From positions 1,178,001-1,242,000 of the forward strand of contig CP108997.1 in the NCBI GenBank assembly GCA_036226585.1: 64,000 bases of DNA, in the 5' to 3' direction. A model generated the notes under the pieces. It was not told the DNA's origin. It saw only the letters and a program-made list of their open reading frames with translations, and did no database searches. Source of the stretch: Streptomyces sp. NBC_00708 (GTDB lineage: Bacteria > Actinomycetota > Actinomycetes > Streptomycetales > Streptomycetaceae). The position numbers and the translations under genes are program-made. Below, one piece after another: positions 1 to 8,637 of the stretch (its first letter is position 1; the number at the start of each line of letters is the position of its first letter).

Positions 1-85
1 GCATGAACAGGCGCAGCCGGGTGAGTTCGGCGGCGTCGTCCGCGCCGGCCCGTCGCAGGTGCGGCGAGGTGCTCGTGGGGCTCAC
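1..85 (-). CDS. GNAT-family N-acetyltransferase, N-terminal fragment
   Basis: Reading leftwards from a GTG at 85, the frame stays open to the window edge. It begins VSPTSTSPHLRRAGADDAAE and continues with ELTRLRLFM. An RRA-x-x-DDAAELTRLR start is typical of the first strand and helix of GNAT acetyltransferases, which transfer an acetyl group from acetyl-CoA to an amine. An AAAGGA ribosome-binding site lies about nine bases upstream of the GTG. Only 28 codons are visible, so the acetyl-CoA-binding motif cannot be checked and the family call is an inference from the N-terminus alone. Confidence 0.5.
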   Translation of the reverse strand, partial: MSPTSTSPHLRRAGADDAAELTRLRLFM

Positions 86-182
86 GAAGGGGTCCTTTCG
101 CTGAGGTGCCGTGCCTCTGCAAGGGTGCCGCCCCGCGGTCCGCGCGTCGCCTCCTTTTCCCCTCGGGCGGCGTGAGGCGGCG

Positions 183-1118
183 TCAGGCGCCCGGCTGCGG
201 CCCCGTCCTCGTCAGCGTGAGCAGGTCGCGGGCCGGGCCCGTGGGGCGGTGGCCCGAGGGCCAGACCGCGCGCAGCTGGCGGCGCAGACGGGCCCCGGCG
301 ATGGGGACCTTGACCAGGCGCCGGGCGGACAGCTCCTCGCCGAGCGCGAGTTCGCTCAGGACGCAGGGGCCGGCGCCGCTCTCCGCCGCGCCCTTGAGCG
401 CGGTGGTCGATGAGAGTTCCAGGAGCGGCGGGGCGAGCGGGCCGTGCACGGCGAGGGCGGCGTCCAGGACCTGGCGGGTGCCGGAGCCGTGCTCGCGGAG
501 GATCAGCGGGGTCGCGGCCAGTTCGCCCGGGGTCAGCGGGGTGCGGCGGCGGGCCCAGGGGTGCGAGGGGGCGACCACGACGACGAGGCGGTCGTGGGCG
601 ATGACGGTGCCGTCGAGCCCGGCCGGGACGGACAGGCCCTCCACGAAGCCGAGGTCCGCGTCGCCGGTCAGCAGCCGTTCGGCGACGACCGCGGAGTTCC
701 CGGCGAGCAGCGAGACGGCGGTGCCGGGCCGTTCGGCGCGCAGGGCGATGAGCCAGCCGGGGAGGAGGTATTCGGCGATGGTCATGGAGGCGGCGACCCG
801 CAGCCGGGAGTCGCGGCGGTCGCGCAGGGCGTGGGCGCCCGCGTCGAACGCCTCGGCGGCCTCCACGACCCGGCGCGCCCAGTCGGTGACGAGGGCGCCC
901 GGCTCGGTGAGGCGGGAGCCCCGGGGCGAGCGGTCCAGGAGGGTGAGCCCGAGCTGCCGTTCCATCGAGCGGATACGGCTGCTGGCGGCGGGCTGGGTGA
1001 TGCCGAGGTCCCGGGCGGCGCGGCCGAGGCTGCCGTGCCGGGCGACGGCGAGGAGCAGCTCCAGCGCGCCGAGGTCGGGCACCCGGTGGGACAGGGGGGC
1101 GGACGGTTCGCTGGACAT
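183..1118 (-). CDS. LysR-family transcriptional regulator
   Basis: A 311-residue protein of normal LysR length. Residues about 18-75 form the winged helix-turn-helix (LELLLAVARHGSLGRAARDL, then the recognition helix TQPAASSRIRSMERQLG). The remainder is the periplasmic-binding-like effector domain. It is divergent from a TDT-type transporter gene, with 70 bp between them that hold two dyad sequences overlapping or abutting its ATG. By the usual LysR logic it probably represses itself and controls the transporter, but the effector cannot be read from the sequence. A C-terminal LysR substrate-binding fold with no unusual insertions is seen. Confidence 0.9.
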   Translation of the reverse strand: MSSEPSAPLSHRVPDLGALELLLAVARHGSLGRAARDLGITQPAASSRIRSMERQLGLTLLDRSPRGSRLTEPGALVTDWARRVVEAAEAFDAGAHALRDRRDSRLRVAASMTIAEYLLPGWLIALRAERPGTAVSLLAGNSAVVAERLLTGDADLGFVEGLSVPAGLDGTVIAHDRLVVVVAPSHPWARRRTPLTPGELAATPLILREHGSGTRQVLDAALAVHGPLAPPLLELSSTTALKGAAESGAGPCVLSELALGEELSARRLVKVPIAGARLRRQLRAVWPSGHRPTGPARDLLTLTRTGPQPGA

Positions 1119-1140
1119 AAGTCCACCTTATGACCTCATA
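1116..1140. promoter_or_regulatory. Paired dyads in LysR/TDT intergenic region
   Basis: Positions 1116-1132 read CATAAG-TCCAC-CTTATG, a perfect inverted repeat whose core ATAA-N7-TTAT has the T-N11-A layout of LysR boxes. It overlaps the LysR start codon. Positions 1129-1140 add a second perfect dyad, TATGA-CC-TCATA. The arrangement suits autorepression of the LysR gene and control of the divergent transporter. Binding is inferred, not shown. Confidence 0.55.
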
Positions 1141-1188
1141 GGACAGCGCTCCCTGGTGGGGCCCGGACCGGGCCGAAAGAATCGTGGC

Positions 1189-2337
1189 ATGACCACCTAT
1201 CCGCGGACCCGCCCCCTCCCCCCGTACTCCGGCACCGTCCGGCGGCCCGCGCTGCGGCACTTCGGCCCCCACTGGTACGCCACCGTCATGGGCACGGCGA
1301 TCGTCGCGAGCGCCGGTGCCGCGCTGCCCGTGCACGTCCCCGGGCTGCGGGGTGCCTGCGCGGCGGTGTGGGTGGTCTCGGCACTGCTGCTGGCCACCGT
1401 GCTGGCCGCCCGCGCCGGGCACTGGGCGGCCCACCCCGACCAGGCCCGCGCCCATCTCGCGGACCCCGCCGTCGCGCCGTTCTACGGCTGCCTCGCGATG
1501 GCGCTGCTGGCCGTCGGGGGCTCCGGCATGGTCGTGGGCAAGGACGTCATCGGGCACCCGGCGGCGCTCGCGCTGGACGTGGTCCTGTACACGGCGGGCA
1601 CGGTGGCCGGACTGGTCGCGGCCGTGGCGGTGCCGTATCTGATGATCGTCCGCCACCGGCCGGAGCCCGGCACCGCGTCCCCGGTGTGGCTGCTGCCGGT
1701 GGTGGCGCCGATGGTCTCGGCCGCACTCGGCCCGCTGCTGGTGCCGGAGCTGCCGGCGGGCCAGGGGCGGGAGGCGCTGCTGCTGGGCTGCTACGCGATG
1801 TTCGGGCTGAGCCTGCTGGCGACGCTGGTGATGCTGCCGCTGGTCTTCGGCCGGCTGGTGCACCGGGGCCCGCTGCCGCTCGCCCTGACGCCGACGCTGT
1901 TCCTGGTGCTCGGCCCGCTCGGGCAGTCGACGACCGCGGTGAACGCGCTGGCCGATGTGGCGCCCGGTGCGGTCGGGGGTGCGTACGCCTCGGCGCTGAG
2001 GGCCTTCGCGGTGCTGTACGGGGTGCCGGTGATGGGGTTCGCCCTGCTGTGGCTGGCACTGGCCGTGGCCCTCGTGGTGCGGGCGGTGCGGGGCGGGATG
2101 ACGTTCTCGATGACGTGGTGGGGCTTCACGTTCCCCGTCGGCACCTGTGTGACGGGCGCGGCGGGCCTGGCGCGGCACACCGGCCTGACCGCGTTCACCT
2201 GGCTGGCCGTCGCGCTGTACGTGTGCCTCGTCGCCGCCTGGGCGGTGGCCGGTGCCCGTACCGTACGCGGGCTGCTCAGCGGAGTGCTGCTCGCAGCGCC
2301 TCGGGGGCCCGTACCAGCGACGGCCCGTACCAGGTGA
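1189..2337 (+). CDS. TDT-family (tellurite-resistance/dicarboxylate) transporter
   Basis: A 382-residue polytopic membrane protein with about ten hydrophobic helices. The N-terminal segment around residues 22-40 (FGPHWYATVMGTAIVASAGA) matches the first helix of the TDT/SLAC1-like family, where FxxPxWFaxVMGTGI is typical. Members export or channel C4-dicarboxylates, tellurite, sulfite or other anions; the substrate here is unknown. The frame is open much further upstream, but the ATG at 1189 is chosen because it lies just past the divergent LysR promoter and begins at a typical distance from helix 1. It is divergent from the LysR gene, its likely regulator. It overlaps the 3' end of the convergent gene ending at 2276. 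Confidence 0.8.
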   Translation: MTTYPRTRPLPPYSGTVRRPALRHFGPHWYATVMGTAIVASAGAALPVHVPGLRGACAAVWVVSALLLATVLAARAGHWAAHPDQARAHLADPAVAPFYGCLAMALLAVGGSGMVVGKDVIGHPAALALDVVLYTAGTVAGLVAAVAVPYLMIVRHRPEPGTASPVWLLPVVAPMVSAALGPLLVPELPAGQGREALLLGCYAMFGLSLLATLVMLPLVFGRLVHRGPLPLALTPTLFLVLGPLGQSTTAVNALADVAPGAVGGAYASALRAFAVLYGVPVMGFALLWLALAVALVVRAVRGGMTFSMTWWGFTFPVGTCVTGAAGLARHTGLTAFTWLAVALYVCLVAAWAVAGARTVRGLLSGVLLAAPRGPVPATARTR

Positions 2338-2983
2338 GGTACCGCCCGTCGACGAGAGCGGCGGGCAGGGCGGGGAAGGCTTCCGGTCCGTCGTCCCGGG
2401 TGAAGCGGTAGGGCTCGTCGGGCAGCACCACCAGCTCGGCGCCGGCCGCGTTCAGCTCGTCGAGCGGGATACGCGGATAGCGCTCGGCGTGGTCCGCGTA
2501 CACGTTCGCCACGCCCAGCCGGGCCAGCAGGTCACCGGCGAAGGTGTCGCGGCCCAGCACCATCCACGGCCTGCGCCAGACCGGGACGACCGCGCGGCGC
2601 GGCGGGCCCGGCGGCGGGAGGGACGCCCAGGCCTCCTCGGCCTCGTCCAGCCAGCGCGGCCGGGGCAGGCCGCAGGCGCCGGTCAGCAGGCGCTCCAGTT
2701 CGCCGAAGGCGTCGTCGAGGGTGCGGACGGTGGTGACGAGGACGTGCGCGCCGGCCTCCCGCAGGGCGGCGAGGTCCGGGGCCCGGTTCTCCTCCTCGTT
2801 GGCCACCACCAGGTCCGGGCGCAGGTCCAGGACCGCGCGGATGCCGGGGTTCTTGGTGCCGCCGATGCGGGCGGCGCCGAGTCCGGCCGGGTGGGTGCAC
2901 CAGTCGGTGACGCCGACGAGCAGGCCGGGGGCGGTCTCGGCGACGGCCTCGGTGAGGGAGGGCACCAGGGAGACGACGCGCAC
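2276..2983 (-). CDS. BtuF-like helical-backbone metal/cobalamin receptor, no signal peptide
   Basis: A 235-residue protein that starts directly with VRVVSLVPSLTEAVAE, the first strand of class III periplasmic-binding proteins (BtuF/FhuD fold). Later hallmarks include DLRPDLVVANEEENRAPDLA and GRDTFAGDLLARLGVANVYA. No signal peptide or lipobox precedes the fold, so it is probably cytoplasmic, unlike transporter-linked BtuF. Cobalamin or another chelate is the usual ligand guess. The GTG at 2983 is chosen because it lies eight bases beyond the upstream gene's stop and begins exactly at the fold. It forms a two-gene operon with the XRE-cupin regulator. Its 3' end overlaps that of the TDT transporter by about 60 bp. 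Confidence 0.78.
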   Translation of the reverse strand: MRVVSLVPSLTEAVAETAPGLLVGVTDWCTHPAGLGAARIGGTKNPGIRAVLDLRPDLVVANEEENRAPDLAALREAGAHVLVTTVRTLDDAFGELERLLTGACGLPRPRWLDEAEEAWASLPPPGPPRRAVVPVWRRPWMVLGRDTFAGDLLARLGVANVYADHAERYPRIPLDELNAAGAELVVLPDEPYRFTRDDGPEAFPALPAALVDGRYLTWYGPSLVRAPEALRAALR

Positions 2984-2991
2984 GGCGGTCC

Positions 2992-3537
2992 TCAGCGCCG
3001 GGGGTCGGACGTGGCGTCGATGTGCTCGGCCACCGCGACGCACAGCAGGCGGGTGCCGGGCAGGGTGGCCCGCCAGCGGTGGCGCACCCCGCCGGACAGG
3101 AACAGGGTGTCGCCCTGGACGAGCCGGTAGGCCTGGCCCTCGGCCTCCACCTCGGCGGCGCCCTCCGCGACGTACAGGAGCTCGTCGTTGCGGTGCTGGA
3201 ACTCGCGCCCGAGGTCGAGTTCCCCGGTGAACTCCAGGGCGCTGAGCTGGTGGCGTCCGCGCACCACCCGGTGCACCCCGTCCTCCTGCGCGCCGCGCAC
3301 GACGTCGACCGCGCGTGCGGAGTCGGCCGCGGCGCGCAGCCGGGCGGTGGTGGTCTCCAGCGCCTCGGCGACCCGGTCGAGGGAGCGGGCGCTGGGTCTG
3401 GCCCGTTCGTTCTCGATCTGGCTGAGGAACGGCACGGAAAGACCGCTGCGCGAGGCGACCGCGGCCAGGGTGAGTCCCAGGGACCTGCGCTGTCGGCGGA
3501 CCGCGGCGCCCACCCGGAGTGTTTCCTTCTCGTCCAT
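2992..3537 (-). CDS. XRE-family regulator with C-terminal cupin domain
   Basis: A 181-residue protein. Residues about 9-65 are a Cro/CI helix-turn-helix (VGAAVRRQRRSLGLTLAAVA, then SGLSVPFLSQIENERARPS). Residues about 105-175 form a small cupin barrel with the pattern H-x-DELLYVAEG ... GDTLFLSGGVRHRW, which could bind a metal or small ligand. This architecture is common among actinobacterial regulators of amino-acid, polyamine or detoxification genes. The ATG at 3537 has GGGAG upstream and places the HTH at the usual distance, so it is preferred over an in-frame upstream start. It is cotranscribed with the BtuF-like gene. Confidence 0.88.
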   Translation of the reverse strand: MDEKETLRVGAAVRRQRRSLGLTLAAVASRSGLSVPFLSQIENERARPSARSLDRVAEALETTTARLRAAADSARAVDVVRGAQEDGVHRVVRGRHQLSALEFTGELDLGREFQHRNDELLYVAEGAAEVEAEGQAYRLVQGDTLFLSGGVRHRWRATLPGTRLLCVAVAEHIDATSDPRR

Positions 3538-3635
3538 GTCCGGCTCCCTCCCGAGTCGCCATACTTCCGGTTGTGGGCGTCCCGTGCACACCGTTACGCC
3601 AGGACGGCCCGGAAAGTGACCGCCCCGGAACGCCG

Positions 3636-3674
3636 GAAGGGGTGGGCCACGCCGTCGGCGTGGCCCACCCCTTC
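3636..3674. terminator. Intergenic 18-bp perfect stem-loop
   Basis: GAAGGGGTGGGCCACGCC at 3636-3653 is followed by a GTC loop and its exact reverse complement at 3657-3674. It lies between the start of the XRE gene and the end of the betaine permease gene. It is well placed to terminate or protect the 3' end of the betaine transporter transcript arriving from the right. There is no U-tract, as usual for Streptomyces. Confidence 0.75.
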
Positions 3675-3710
3675 AAGGACTGCGGCCCTGGTGGGGGCCG
3701 GTGGCGGCTC

Positions 3711-6344
3711 CTACTGGGGAGCCATCTTGTCCGCGATGCCCGGGTTCTTGTCCATCCAGGCCTTCACGGCTTCCTCTTCGTGTCCTGTACCGAGCTTCTG
3801 GATCTGGTTCTCCAGACCGGCGAGCTGCTTCTCGCTCAGCTTGAAGTTCTTGAACCACTTCGTCAGCTGCGGGTAGTTCTCGGGGAACTCCTTGGACGCG
3901 ATGGTGTGCAGCCGGTCGCCCTCGCCGAAGGCCTTCTTCGGGTCCTGGAGCTTGGTCATCCCGTACTCGCTGTACGCCCAGTGCGGGGTCCACAGCAGGA
4001 CGGCGATGGGCTCCTTCTTGGCGTACGCGCGCTTCAGCTCGGCGAGCATGCCGGGCGTCGAGGAGTCGACGACCTTGTACTCGTCGTCCAGGCCGTAGGC
4101 CGGCAGCACGTTCTTCTTGAGGTTCTCCATCGTGGCGGTGCCGGGCTCGATGCCGACGATCCGGCCCTTGAACTGCGAAGCCTTGCCCTTGAGGTCGGCC
4201 AGGGACTTCACGTCCTTGACGTAGTCGGGCACCGCGACCTCGATCGAGGTCGGGCCGTACCAGGAGCCGATGTCCGTCAGCTTGGAGCCGTACTTGGCCC
4301 AGTAGTTCTTCTGGGTGAACGGGAGCCAGCCGTCGAACTGCACGTCGATCTGGCCGCGCGACATCGCGGTGTACATCGGACCGACCTCGAACTGCTTGAG
4401 GTTGATCTTGTAGCCGCGCTCCTCCAGGACGGCCTTCCACAGGTACGTGGCGGCGATGTCCTCCTCCCAGGGGAACCAGGCCATCTCGACCGCGCGGTCG
4501 CGCTCGTCCTTGCCGTTCGCGCCCTTGGCGGGGGCGGACTTCTTGACCGGCGTCCACTTGTCGGCGACGCCCGGGTTGGCCTTCAGCCAGGTGCGGACGG
4601 CCTCCTGCTCCTTGCCGGAGCCGCTCTTCTGGATCTGGGCCTCAAGGCTGGTGAGCTGGTCCTCGCCCATCTTGAAGTCCTTGAGCCACGTGCCGACCTC
4701 GGGGTTGTCCCCGGCGAAGCCCTTGCGGGTCAGCGTGTGGATGCCGTCGCCCTTGCCCCAGAGGTTCTTGGGGTCCTTGAGCTTGGTCAGGTCGAACTGG
4801 TTGTACGCCCAGTGCGGCGACCACAGCGGGACGACGATCGGTTCCTTCTTGGCGTACGCCCGCTTCAGCTCGGCCAGCATGGACGGCGTGGAGCCGTCGA
4901 CGACCTTGTACTCCTTGTCCAGGCCGTAGCCGGGCAGGATCTTGTCCTTGAGCAGGCCCATCTCACCGGCGCTCGGCTCGATGCCGACGACCCGGCCCTT
5001 GAAGTCGGACGCCTTGCCCTTGAGGTCGGTCAGGGACTTCACGTCCTTGACATACGAGGGAACGGCCAGCTCCAGCGAGGTGGGGCCGTACCAGGAGCCC
5101 ATGTCGTCCAGGCGGTCCTTGTACTTCTTCCAGTACGAGGCGTGGGTGACCGGCAGCCAGGAGTCGGTCTCGAAGTCGATCTGGCCGCTCGCCATACCGG
5201 TGTACAGCGCGCCGGCCTCGTACTGCTTGACGTCGACCTCGAAGCCGCGCCGCTCCAGCAGCTCCTTCCACAGGAACGTCGAGGCGATGCCCTCGTCCCA
5301 CGGGATGTAGCCCATGCTGATCTTCTTGCCGGCCCCGATGTTCGCCGGGTCCGACGCGGTCGTGGACTTGTCGTCGGAGGAGCCGAAGATCCCCATGCCG
5401 CCCGCGACGAGCGCGAGGGCGACGACGCCCGCGACGGCGACGACGGGCTGCGGGCGGTGGTGCCAGATCTTCAGGCCGCCGGACATGGACTGCGCCTTGG
5501 CGAGCGCGCGGCGGGCGAGCGGGGAGACCTCGCGGCCCAGGGCGCTGGTCATCCGGTCCAGGTACATGGCCAGGATGACGATGGAGACACCGGCCTCGAA
5601 GCCGAGACCGACGTCGACGTTGCCGATGGCGCGGTAGACGGAGCCGCCGAGGCCGCCGCCGCCGACCATGCCGGCGATGACCACCATGGACAGGCCCAGC
5701 ATGATGACCTGGTTGATGCCCGCCATGATCGTGGGCAGCGCCAGCGGCAGCTGGACCCGCAGCAGGGTGTTGCGGGAGGTGGTGCCGAAGGCCTGGGCCG
5801 CCTCGACGAGCTCGCCGTCGACCTGGCGGATGCCGAGTTCGGTCATCCGGACGCCCGGGGGCAGCGCGAAGATGATGGTGGCGATGATGCCGGGCACGAC
5901 ACCGACGCCGAAGAAGATCACGCCGGGGATCAGATAGACCATGGCGGGCATGGTCTGCATGAAGTCCAGGACCGGGCGGATCACCGCGCTCACCGTCTTG
6001 GAGCGGGAGGCCCAGATGCCGAGCGGCACGGCCAGCACCAGCGTCACGATCGTCGCGACGAGCACCAGGGTGAGCGTGTCCATCGCCTCGTCCCACAACT
6101 CGACCGAGTCGATGAGGGCGAAGCCGGCGAACGCCAGGATTCCGGCGAGCAGGCCGCGCAGCCACCAGGCGATGACGGCGACGATGCCCGCGAAGAGCAG
6201 GGGGGCCGGAGCGGAGAGGACGGCGGCGATGCCGTCGAACATGCCGCTCACGACGGAACTGATGAAGTCGAAGAGCCAGGCGAGGTGGGTCTGGAGCCAG
6301 TCGACGGCGGAGTCGACCCAGTCGCCGAGATGAAGCCTAAACAC
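3711..6344 (-). CDS. Glycine betaine/proline ABC permease fused to two substrate-binding domains
   Basis: An 877-residue fusion. Residues about 1-290 are a ProW-like permease with several membrane helices. The EAA loop is visible as GELVEAAQAFGTTSRNTLLRVQLPLALPTI (positions about 180-210 of the protein). After a transmembrane anchor near 300-320 come two OpuAC/ProX-type binding domains, about 340-590 and 610-877. They share repeated motifs (MGYIPWDEGIASTFLWKELL versus MAWFPWEEDIAATYLWKAVL; GSWYGPTSLELAVPSYVKDV versus GSWYGPTSIEVAVPDYVKDV), so they arose by tandem duplication. The tryptophan-rich motifs are those used to form betaine-binding aromatic cages. It starts with GTG at 6344 and overlaps the ATPase gene by eight bases. 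Confidence 0.93.
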   Translation of the reverse strand: MFRLHLGDWVDSAVDWLQTHLAWLFDFISSVVSGMFDGIAAVLSAPAPLLFAGIVAVIAWWLRGLLAGILAFAGFALIDSVELWDEAMDTLTLVLVATIVTLVLAVPLGIWASRSKTVSAVIRPVLDFMQTMPAMVYLIPGVIFFGVGVVPGIIATIIFALPPGVRMTELGIRQVDGELVEAAQAFGTTSRNTLLRVQLPLALPTIMAGINQVIMLGLSMVVIAGMVGGGGLGGSVYRAIGNVDVGLGFEAGVSIVILAMYLDRMTSALGREVSPLARRALAKAQSMSGGLKIWHHRPQPVVAVAGVVALALVAGGMGIFGSSDDKSTTASDPANIGAGKKISMGYIPWDEGIASTFLWKELLERRGFEVDVKQYEAGALYTGMASGQIDFETDSWLPVTHASYWKKYKDRLDDMGSWYGPTSLELAVPSYVKDVKSLTDLKGKASDFKGRVVGIEPSAGEMGLLKDKILPGYGLDKEYKVVDGSTPSMLAELKRAYAKKEPIVVPLWSPHWAYNQFDLTKLKDPKNLWGKGDGIHTLTRKGFAGDNPEVGTWLKDFKMGEDQLTSLEAQIQKSGSGKEQEAVRTWLKANPGVADKWTPVKKSAPAKGANGKDERDRAVEMAWFPWEEDIAATYLWKAVLEERGYKINLKQFEVGPMYTAMSRGQIDVQFDGWLPFTQKNYWAKYGSKLTDIGSWYGPTSIEVAVPDYVKDVKSLADLKGKASQFKGRIVGIEPGTATMENLKKNVLPAYGLDDEYKVVDSSTPGMLAELKRAYAKKEPIAVLLWTPHWAYSEYGMTKLQDPKKAFGEGDRLHTIASKEFPENYPQLTKWFKNFKLSEKQLAGLENQIQKLGTGHEEEAVKAWMDKNPGIADKMAPQ

Positions 6345-7464
6345 CGGCCACCTTCTTCAGGGAGGTCGCAGCGGCGTCCTGGGGAGCCGAGGCGGGCGTC
6401 ATCGGCTCGCCGAGCACGGCGAGCAGCCGCTCCCGGGGCACGACGCCGAGGAGCTTGCCCTGGTCGTCGGTCACGGCGACCGCGACCCGGCTCTGCGAGC
6501 AGGGCGTGAACAGCTCGATGATCGGCGTGGACTCGGTGACGGTGGCCGGGGTGGCCCGCAGCACGTCGTCGGCGCTGCGGATCTCCGTGCCCTTGTCGCA
6601 GAGCGTGCCCATGACGGTGTCCGTGTCGGCCATGACCGCTCCTGCGGTCAGCACCCGGGTGCGGTCGACGTCCTGGGTGAAGGAGGCGACGTAGTCGTTG
6701 GCCGGGGTGACGAGGATGTCCTCGGCGGTGCCGAGCTGGACTATCTCTCCGTCGCGCATCACGGCGATGCGGTCACCGAGGCGCATGGCCTCGTTGAGGT
6801 CGTGGGTGATGAAGACGATGGTCTTCTTCAGCCGCTTCTGCAGTTCCAGCAGCTGGTCCTGCATGTCGCGGCGGATCAGCGGGTCGAGCGCGCTGAACGA
6901 CTCGTCCATCAGGAGCAGGTCGGCATCGGTGGCGAGCGCGCGGGCGAGGCCCACACGCTGCTGCATGCCGCCGGACAGCTCGTCGGGCCAGGACTTCTCC
7001 CAGCCGGCCAGACCGGTCAGCTGCAGGGCCTCGGTGGCGCGGCGGTTGCGCTCGGCACGCGGGACGCCCTGCACCTCCAGGCCGTACGCGGCGTTCTCCA
7101 GGACGCTCCGGTGGGGGAAGAGCGCGAAGTGCTGGAACACCATGCTGATCTTGGTGGAGCGGACGTGGCGGAGCTGGGCGGGGCTCAGGGCGGTCAGGTC
7201 CTCGCCGTCGAAGAGCACCTGGCCCGACGTGGGCTCCAGCAGACCGTTGAGCATCCGCAGCAGCGTGGACTTGCCCGAGCCGGACAGACCCATCACGACG
7301 AAGATCTGGCCCGGTTCCACGGTGAATGAGGCGTCGATCACCGCTGCGGTCGTTCCGTCGGCGCGCAGCGCGTCGCGGTCGGTACCGCCCCGCAGCTTCT
7401 GCACGGCTTGATCGGGTCGTCTGCCGAACACTTTGTACAAGTGCTCCGCTTGCAGCCTGGACAC
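6337..7464 (-). CDS. Glycine betaine/proline ABC transporter ATPase with CBS region
   Basis: About 375 residues. The Walker A motif is GLSGSGKST, the signature is LSGGMQQRVGLARAL and the Walker B is LLLMDESFSALDPL. The N-terminal segment (YKVFGRRPDQAVQ) is typical of OpuAA/ProV ATPases. Residues beyond about 270 form a C-terminal CBS-type region, the osmosensing or ionic-strength module in OpuA-like transporters. The GTG at 7464 has GAGG five bases upstream; a second GTG at 7470 is an alternative, and the far-upstream ATG is unlikely. It overlaps the permease-binding-protein fusion downstream, so the whole importer is encoded by two genes for compatible-solute uptake under osmotic stress. Confidence 0.92.
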   Translation of the reverse strand: MSRLQAEHLYKVFGRRPDQAVQKLRGGTDRDALRADGTTAAVIDASFTVEPGQIFVVMGLSGSGKSTLLRMLNGLLEPTSGQVLFDGEDLTALSPAQLRHVRSTKISMVFQHFALFPHRSVLENAAYGLEVQGVPRAERNRRATEALQLTGLAGWEKSWPDELSGGMQQRVGLARALATDADLLLMDESFSALDPLIRRDMQDQLLELQKRLKKTIVFITHDLNEAMRLGDRIAVMRDGEIVQLGTAEDILVTPANDYVASFTQDVDRTRVLTAGAVMADTDTVMGTLCDKGTEIRSADDVLRATPATVTESTPIIELFTPCSQSRVAVAVTDDQGKLLGVVPRERLLAVLGEPMTPASAPQDAAATSLKKVAGV

Positions 7465-7709
7465 ATACACCTCACGCGTTGAACCGAAAACGGTCTGCCA
7501 CCCCCGCCGGCAGACCGTGGAGCGGTACGGATTCCGTCCGCATCGCACGCGCACTGGTTGAAAACGCGACGTGGTCCGCTCCGATGCCGCGCCTGCCCCC
7601 GCTTACTCGGAGCAAACACAAGAGTGACCTGGATCACATGAGGAGGGACGGTTTTCCGGGAACCGCGTCCCCGGCGGCCACTGTCGGTGCCGTGCGGCAT
7701 CATCGGCGT

Positions 7710-8633
7710 GTGACGCGACGCCTGATGCTCCTCGACACCGCCTCCCTCTACTTCCGCGCCTACTTCGGCGTGCCCGATTCGGTGCGCGCGCCGGACGGGA
7801 CCCCGGTCAACGCCGTCCGCGGCCTGCTGGACTTCATCGGCCGCCTCGTGCACGACCACCGGCCGGACGACCTCGTCGCCTGCTGGGACGCGGACTGGCG
7901 GCCGCAGTGGCGGGTCGACCTCATCCCCACGTACAAGGCGCATCGCGTGGCCGTCGAGACCGGGGCGGGCGTGCCCGACGAGGAGGAGACGCCGGACACG
8001 CTGGCCCCGCAGGTCCCGGTCATCGCCCAGGTGCTGGACGCGCTCGGCATCGCCCGGGTCGGGGCCGAGGGGTACGAGGCGGACGACGTGATCGGCACGC
8101 TGACCGGGCGGGCGGCCGGGCCGGTCGACATCGTCACCGGCGACCGGGACCTCTACCAGCTGGTGGACGACGCCCGCGGGGTGCGGGTGCTCTACCCGCT
8201 GAAGGGGGTCGGCACGCTCCAGATGACGGACGAGGCATGGCTGCGCGAGAAGTACGGGGTCGACGGCCCCGGGTATGTGGATCTGGCGCTGCTGCGCGGT
8301 GACCCGAGCGACGGGCTGCCCGGCGTGCCCGGCATCGGCGAGAAGACGGCGGCGAAGCTGCTGGACGCCTTCGGTGATCTGGCCGGGATCATGGCCGCGG
8401 TGGACGATCCGGCGGCGAAGCTGACGCCCTCGCAGCGCAAGCGGCTCGACGAGGCCCGCGCCTATGTGGCCGTCGCGCCGAAGGTGGTGCGGGTCGCCGG
8501 TGACGTACCGCTGCCGGAGTTCGACCCGGCGCTGCCCGCCGGGCCGCGCGACCCGGCCGCTCTCGACGCGCTCGTGACCCGGTGGGGGCTGGGCGGAGCG
8601 GTGGGACGGCTGCTCGACGTCCTGCACCCATGA
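7710..8633 (+). CDS. 5'-3' exonuclease (PIN/FEN-like, PolI N-domain homologue)
   Basis: A 307-residue stand-alone 5'-3' exonuclease. The N-terminus VTRRLMLLDTASLYFRAYFG resembles the start of the DNA polymerase I 5' nuclease domain. Acidic metal-binding residues are visible in CWDADWRPQWR, EGYEADDVIGTL and VTGDRDLYQLV. The H3TH DNA-binding region follows as GDPSDGLPGVPGIGEKTAAKLL. It would process flaps or RNA primers during repair or replication. The GTG at 7710 is chosen because it begins immediately before the conserved first strand; the frame is open upstream but that extension lacks family similarity. No strong ribosome-binding site is seen. Confidence 0.9.
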   Translation: MTRRLMLLDTASLYFRAYFGVPDSVRAPDGTPVNAVRGLLDFIGRLVHDHRPDDLVACWDADWRPQWRVDLIPTYKAHRVAVETGAGVPDEEETPDTLAPQVPVIAQVLDALGIARVGAEGYEADDVIGTLTGRAAGPVDIVTGDRDLYQLVDDARGVRVLYPLKGVGTLQMTDEAWLREKYGVDGPGYVDLALLRGDPSDGLPGVPGIGEKTAAKLLDAFGDLAGIMAAVDDPAAKLTPSQRKRLDEARAYVAVAPKVVRVAGDVPLPEFDPALPAGPRDPAALDALVTRWGLGGAVGRLLDVLHP

Positions 8634-8637
8634 GGTG

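Noticed and set aside
106..1188. Extension of the TDT transporter frame to an ATG at 106
   Set aside because: The extra 361 residues are Arg/Ser/Pro-rich and lie opposite the LysR gene. The ATG at 1189 fits the family start.
82..2178. A 698-codon minus-strand frame over the LysR gene and TDT transporter
   Set aside because: Composition is Arg/His/Gln/Pro-rich without motifs, and both strands are already explained by real genes.
3519..6509. A 996-codon frame opposite the betaine permease-binding fusion
   Set aside because: Leu/Val/Gly/Asp/Arg-rich repetitive translation is the antisense image of the duplicated binding domains, not a protein.
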